Source: Lacrimispora amygdalina
GTDB lineage: Bacteria > Bacillota > Clostridia > Lachnospirales > Lachnospiraceae
Assembly (NCBI RefSeq): GCF_003432035.1
Contig: NZ_QOHO01000023.1
Span: forward strand, 1-64,000
Direction: 5' to 3'
DNA: 64,000 nt
The notes beneath the pieces were generated by a model that was not told the DNA's origin, searched no databases, and saw only the letters and a program-made list of their open reading frames with translations. How positions within the stretch are numbered: position 1 is the stretch's first letter; each line of letters begins with the position of its first letter. Below, piece by piece: positions 62,535-64,000 of this stretch. The translations under genes and the position numbers were made by a program.

Positions 62535-64000
62535 TCACTCCTTTTCCTTCCCTTCATTATACCCATGGTTCTGATTTCCGTCAACGAAAGTTGAAAAACG
62601 GATCCTGGTTCCATCCGTTTCCAGTCTGACCGCTCCGCTTTTTCCAGTCTGAAAGACCGTAACATTCCGTTCTTTTAAACGGTCTAAAACTTCTTTATGA
62701 GGATGCCCGTAGGAATTCCCCTGTCCATAGGAAATCACAGCCCAGGCCGGGGAAACTGCGTCAAGGAACGGTTCACTGGATGAAAATCTGGAGCCGTGAT
62801 GAGCGGTTTTTAAAACATTTACTTCGCCAAGAAAATGATAATCCGTTTTCCCAAGAAGCCGCTGTTCCTCCGCCTCTCCCATATCTCCGGTAAACAGCAT
62901 ATGACAATCACCATAATCCATTTTAAGCACCTGTGATTCTCCATTAACATCACCCGGAACATCTTCTTTGCCGGGATAAAGGCAGGTAATGGAAAGTGTG
63001 CCTATTTTCATAAAATCTCCTCCTGTTAAATACCTCACGCAGGTCCCCCGTTTGCTTCCCAGCTCTTTAAGTGACTGAATTGATTCATCCTCCCTCCCAT
63101 GATAGGGGAGAAACAGATTCTTAATCTGAATATCCTCACAGCTTTCCAGTAAGTATTTCACCCCGCTTAAATGATCCTGGTCCCCATGGCTGACAAATGC
63201 ATAATCAATTTCGGAAATACCAAGGGATTTAAGACAGGGAGACAGTGTGTATTCTCCCAGAGACTTATTCGACGAACTGCCTCCATCAACCAGTATGGCT
63301 TCTCCCTCTGTTCTCAGTAAAATCCCATCTCCCTGCCCCACATCAAGAAACCATGCATCCAGCCCTCTTACTGGCTTGGGTAAAAAAAGCAGTATGGACA
63401 AGAGATAGAAGCCTGCTAAAAAAAGAAGCTTTCCACCATATGGAATCCTCCCTGCATTTTTATCCTTTCTCTCTTTTGGGAGATCTGCTTCCTTCTTCTC
63501 TCCATTCTCCCATTTCCCCAACATTTTAATGAACAGCATACCAGCAGTCAAAAGTAAAGCATAAGCGGCAAGAACAAGAATATCCGGCCTTCCCAGGATA
63601 ATATTATGTCCTGGTATCTGCCCGGCCGTTTTTAGCAGAACTTCATACAAAGACAGAATATAATGCCCGGTGCCAGCTGCCGCAGTTCCTAAAACAGAAT
63701 TTATGGCTCCAAAGGCAATCACTCCCATACCCGAACAGAGTACTCCTCCCATAAGAGGAATGACCAGAAGATTTAGCACCAGACCATAAGGAGGCATTTG
63801 ATAAAAATGAAATGCCGTTACAGGCAACGTCATCATCTGAACAGCAAAGCAGGCAGAAATACTCCCGGCAAACAGATGATCTTTCCCCAGCCAGCCCCGG
63901 ATGACCGGTGCCAGTCCTCCGATCGCAAACACAGCGCCAAAGGAAAGCTGGACTCCTCCCTGCATGATGAGAAACGGGGAATGAAAACTGAGAAGAAGTA
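62535..64000 (-). CDS. comEC: DNA uptake channel protein ComEC/Rec2 (3' part; 5' end outside window)
   Basis: The frame stays open to the window edge, so the N-terminal part is missing. Visible are the last competence-domain membrane segments ('MQGGVQLSFGAVFAIGG' onwards) and the C-terminal metallo-beta-lactamase domain with 'FLDVGQGDGILL', 'VDGGSSSN' and 'VSHGDQDHLSG', then 'FTGDMGEAEE' and 'KTAHHGSRFSSS'. It forms the channel for single-stranded DNA during transformation. It overlaps or abuts holA. Confidence 0.93.
   Translation of the reverse strand, partial: LLLSFHSPFLIMQGGVQLSFGAVFAIGGLAPVIRGWLGKDHLFAGSISACFAVQMMTLPVTAFHFYQMPPYGLVLNLLVIPLMGGVLCSGMGVIAFGAINSVLGTAAAGTGHYILSLYEVLLKTAGQIPGHNIILGRPDILVLAAYALLLTAGMLFIKMLGKWENGEKKEADLPKERKDKNAGRIPYGGKLLFLAGFYLLSILLFLPKPVRGLDAWFLDVGQGDGILLRTEGEAILVDGGSSSNKSLGEYTLSPCLKSLGISEIDYAFVSHGDQDHLSGVKYLLESCEDIQIKNLFLPYHGREDESIQSLKELGSKRGTCVRYLTGGDFMKIGTLSITCLYPGKEDVPGDVNGESQVLKMDYGDCHMLFTGDMGEAEEQRLLGKTDYHFLGEVNVLKTAHHGSRFSSSEPFLDAVSPAWAVISYGQGNSYGHPHKEVLDRLKERNVTVFQTGKSGAVRLETDGTRIRFSTFVDGNQNHGYNEGKEKE

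Overview
The window looks like a chromosomal segment of a spore-forming anaerobic clostridium of the Lachnospiraceae type. The evidence is a SpoIIP and germination-protease pair, a complete HrcA-GrpE-DnaK-DnaJ operon behind a CIRCE element, an 874-residue pyruvate phosphate dikinase of the Clostridium symbiosum type, secreted proteins with Gly/Trp/Tyr-rich cell-wall-binding repeats, and many AGGAGG ribosome binding sites. The genus is inferred; no rRNA gene is present to fix it.

Positions 1-13.7 kb are an AT-rich accessory region. After a small leftward operon (two FMN-type pyridoxamine oxidase-like proteins, a DUF2200 protein, a membrane protein) comes a complete class I lanthipeptide (nisin-type) locus. 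Rightward genes encode a LanFEG self-protection ABC transporter and a LanRK two-component system. Convergent leftward genes encode the precursor LanA (57 aa, found by hand at 13044-13217), the dehydratase LanB, the exporter LanT and the cyclase LanC. The lanA promoter has an extended -10 box and two perfect 11-bp direct repeats 21 bp apart directly upstream of its -35 box, the expected layout for LanR binding. A near-perfect 19-bp stem lies between lanA and lanB. No dedicated leader protease (LanP) or LanI is visible. A decayed alpha/beta hydrolase gene marks the right border.

Positions 13.9-23.4 kb hold pyruvate phosphate dikinase, a MATE exporter and a BMP-type nucleoside ABC transporter operon (lipoprotein, double ATPase, two permeases). 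Positions 23.4-49.9 kb are mainly core genes, mostly leftward: cupin, glyS, a lipoprotein, recO, era, an M16C peptidase, a YdcF protein, a wobble-uridine modification set (U32 peptidase-like protein and a TrmR-like methyltransferase) with a short MltG-like protein, RNase J, Fur, DUF1292, ruvX, ireB, mtaB, an HPr-like protein lacking the active-site His, thiI with a cysteine desulfurase, rsmE, prmA, a TauE/SafE permease, a cell-wall-binding protein, and dnaJ-dnaK-grpE-hrcA.

Positions 50-64 kb carry two secreted 3D-domain proteins, hemW, lepA, a putative type I toxin-antitoxin locus not recorded among longer ORFs (27-aa holin-like toxin with a convergent antisense RNA), spoIIP, gpr, rpsT, holA and the 3' part of comEC. 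Between rpsT and holA, genes that are usually neighbours in this order, sits a roughly 3-kb phage-derived module: amidase, a 51-aa protein, holin, a small XRE regulator, then divergently a CI-like XRE repressor and an ImmA/IrrE-type protein. Three 19-bp operator-like dyads, one just upstream of the holin and two at the divergent promoters, suggest an intact regulatory switch over a lysis cassette.
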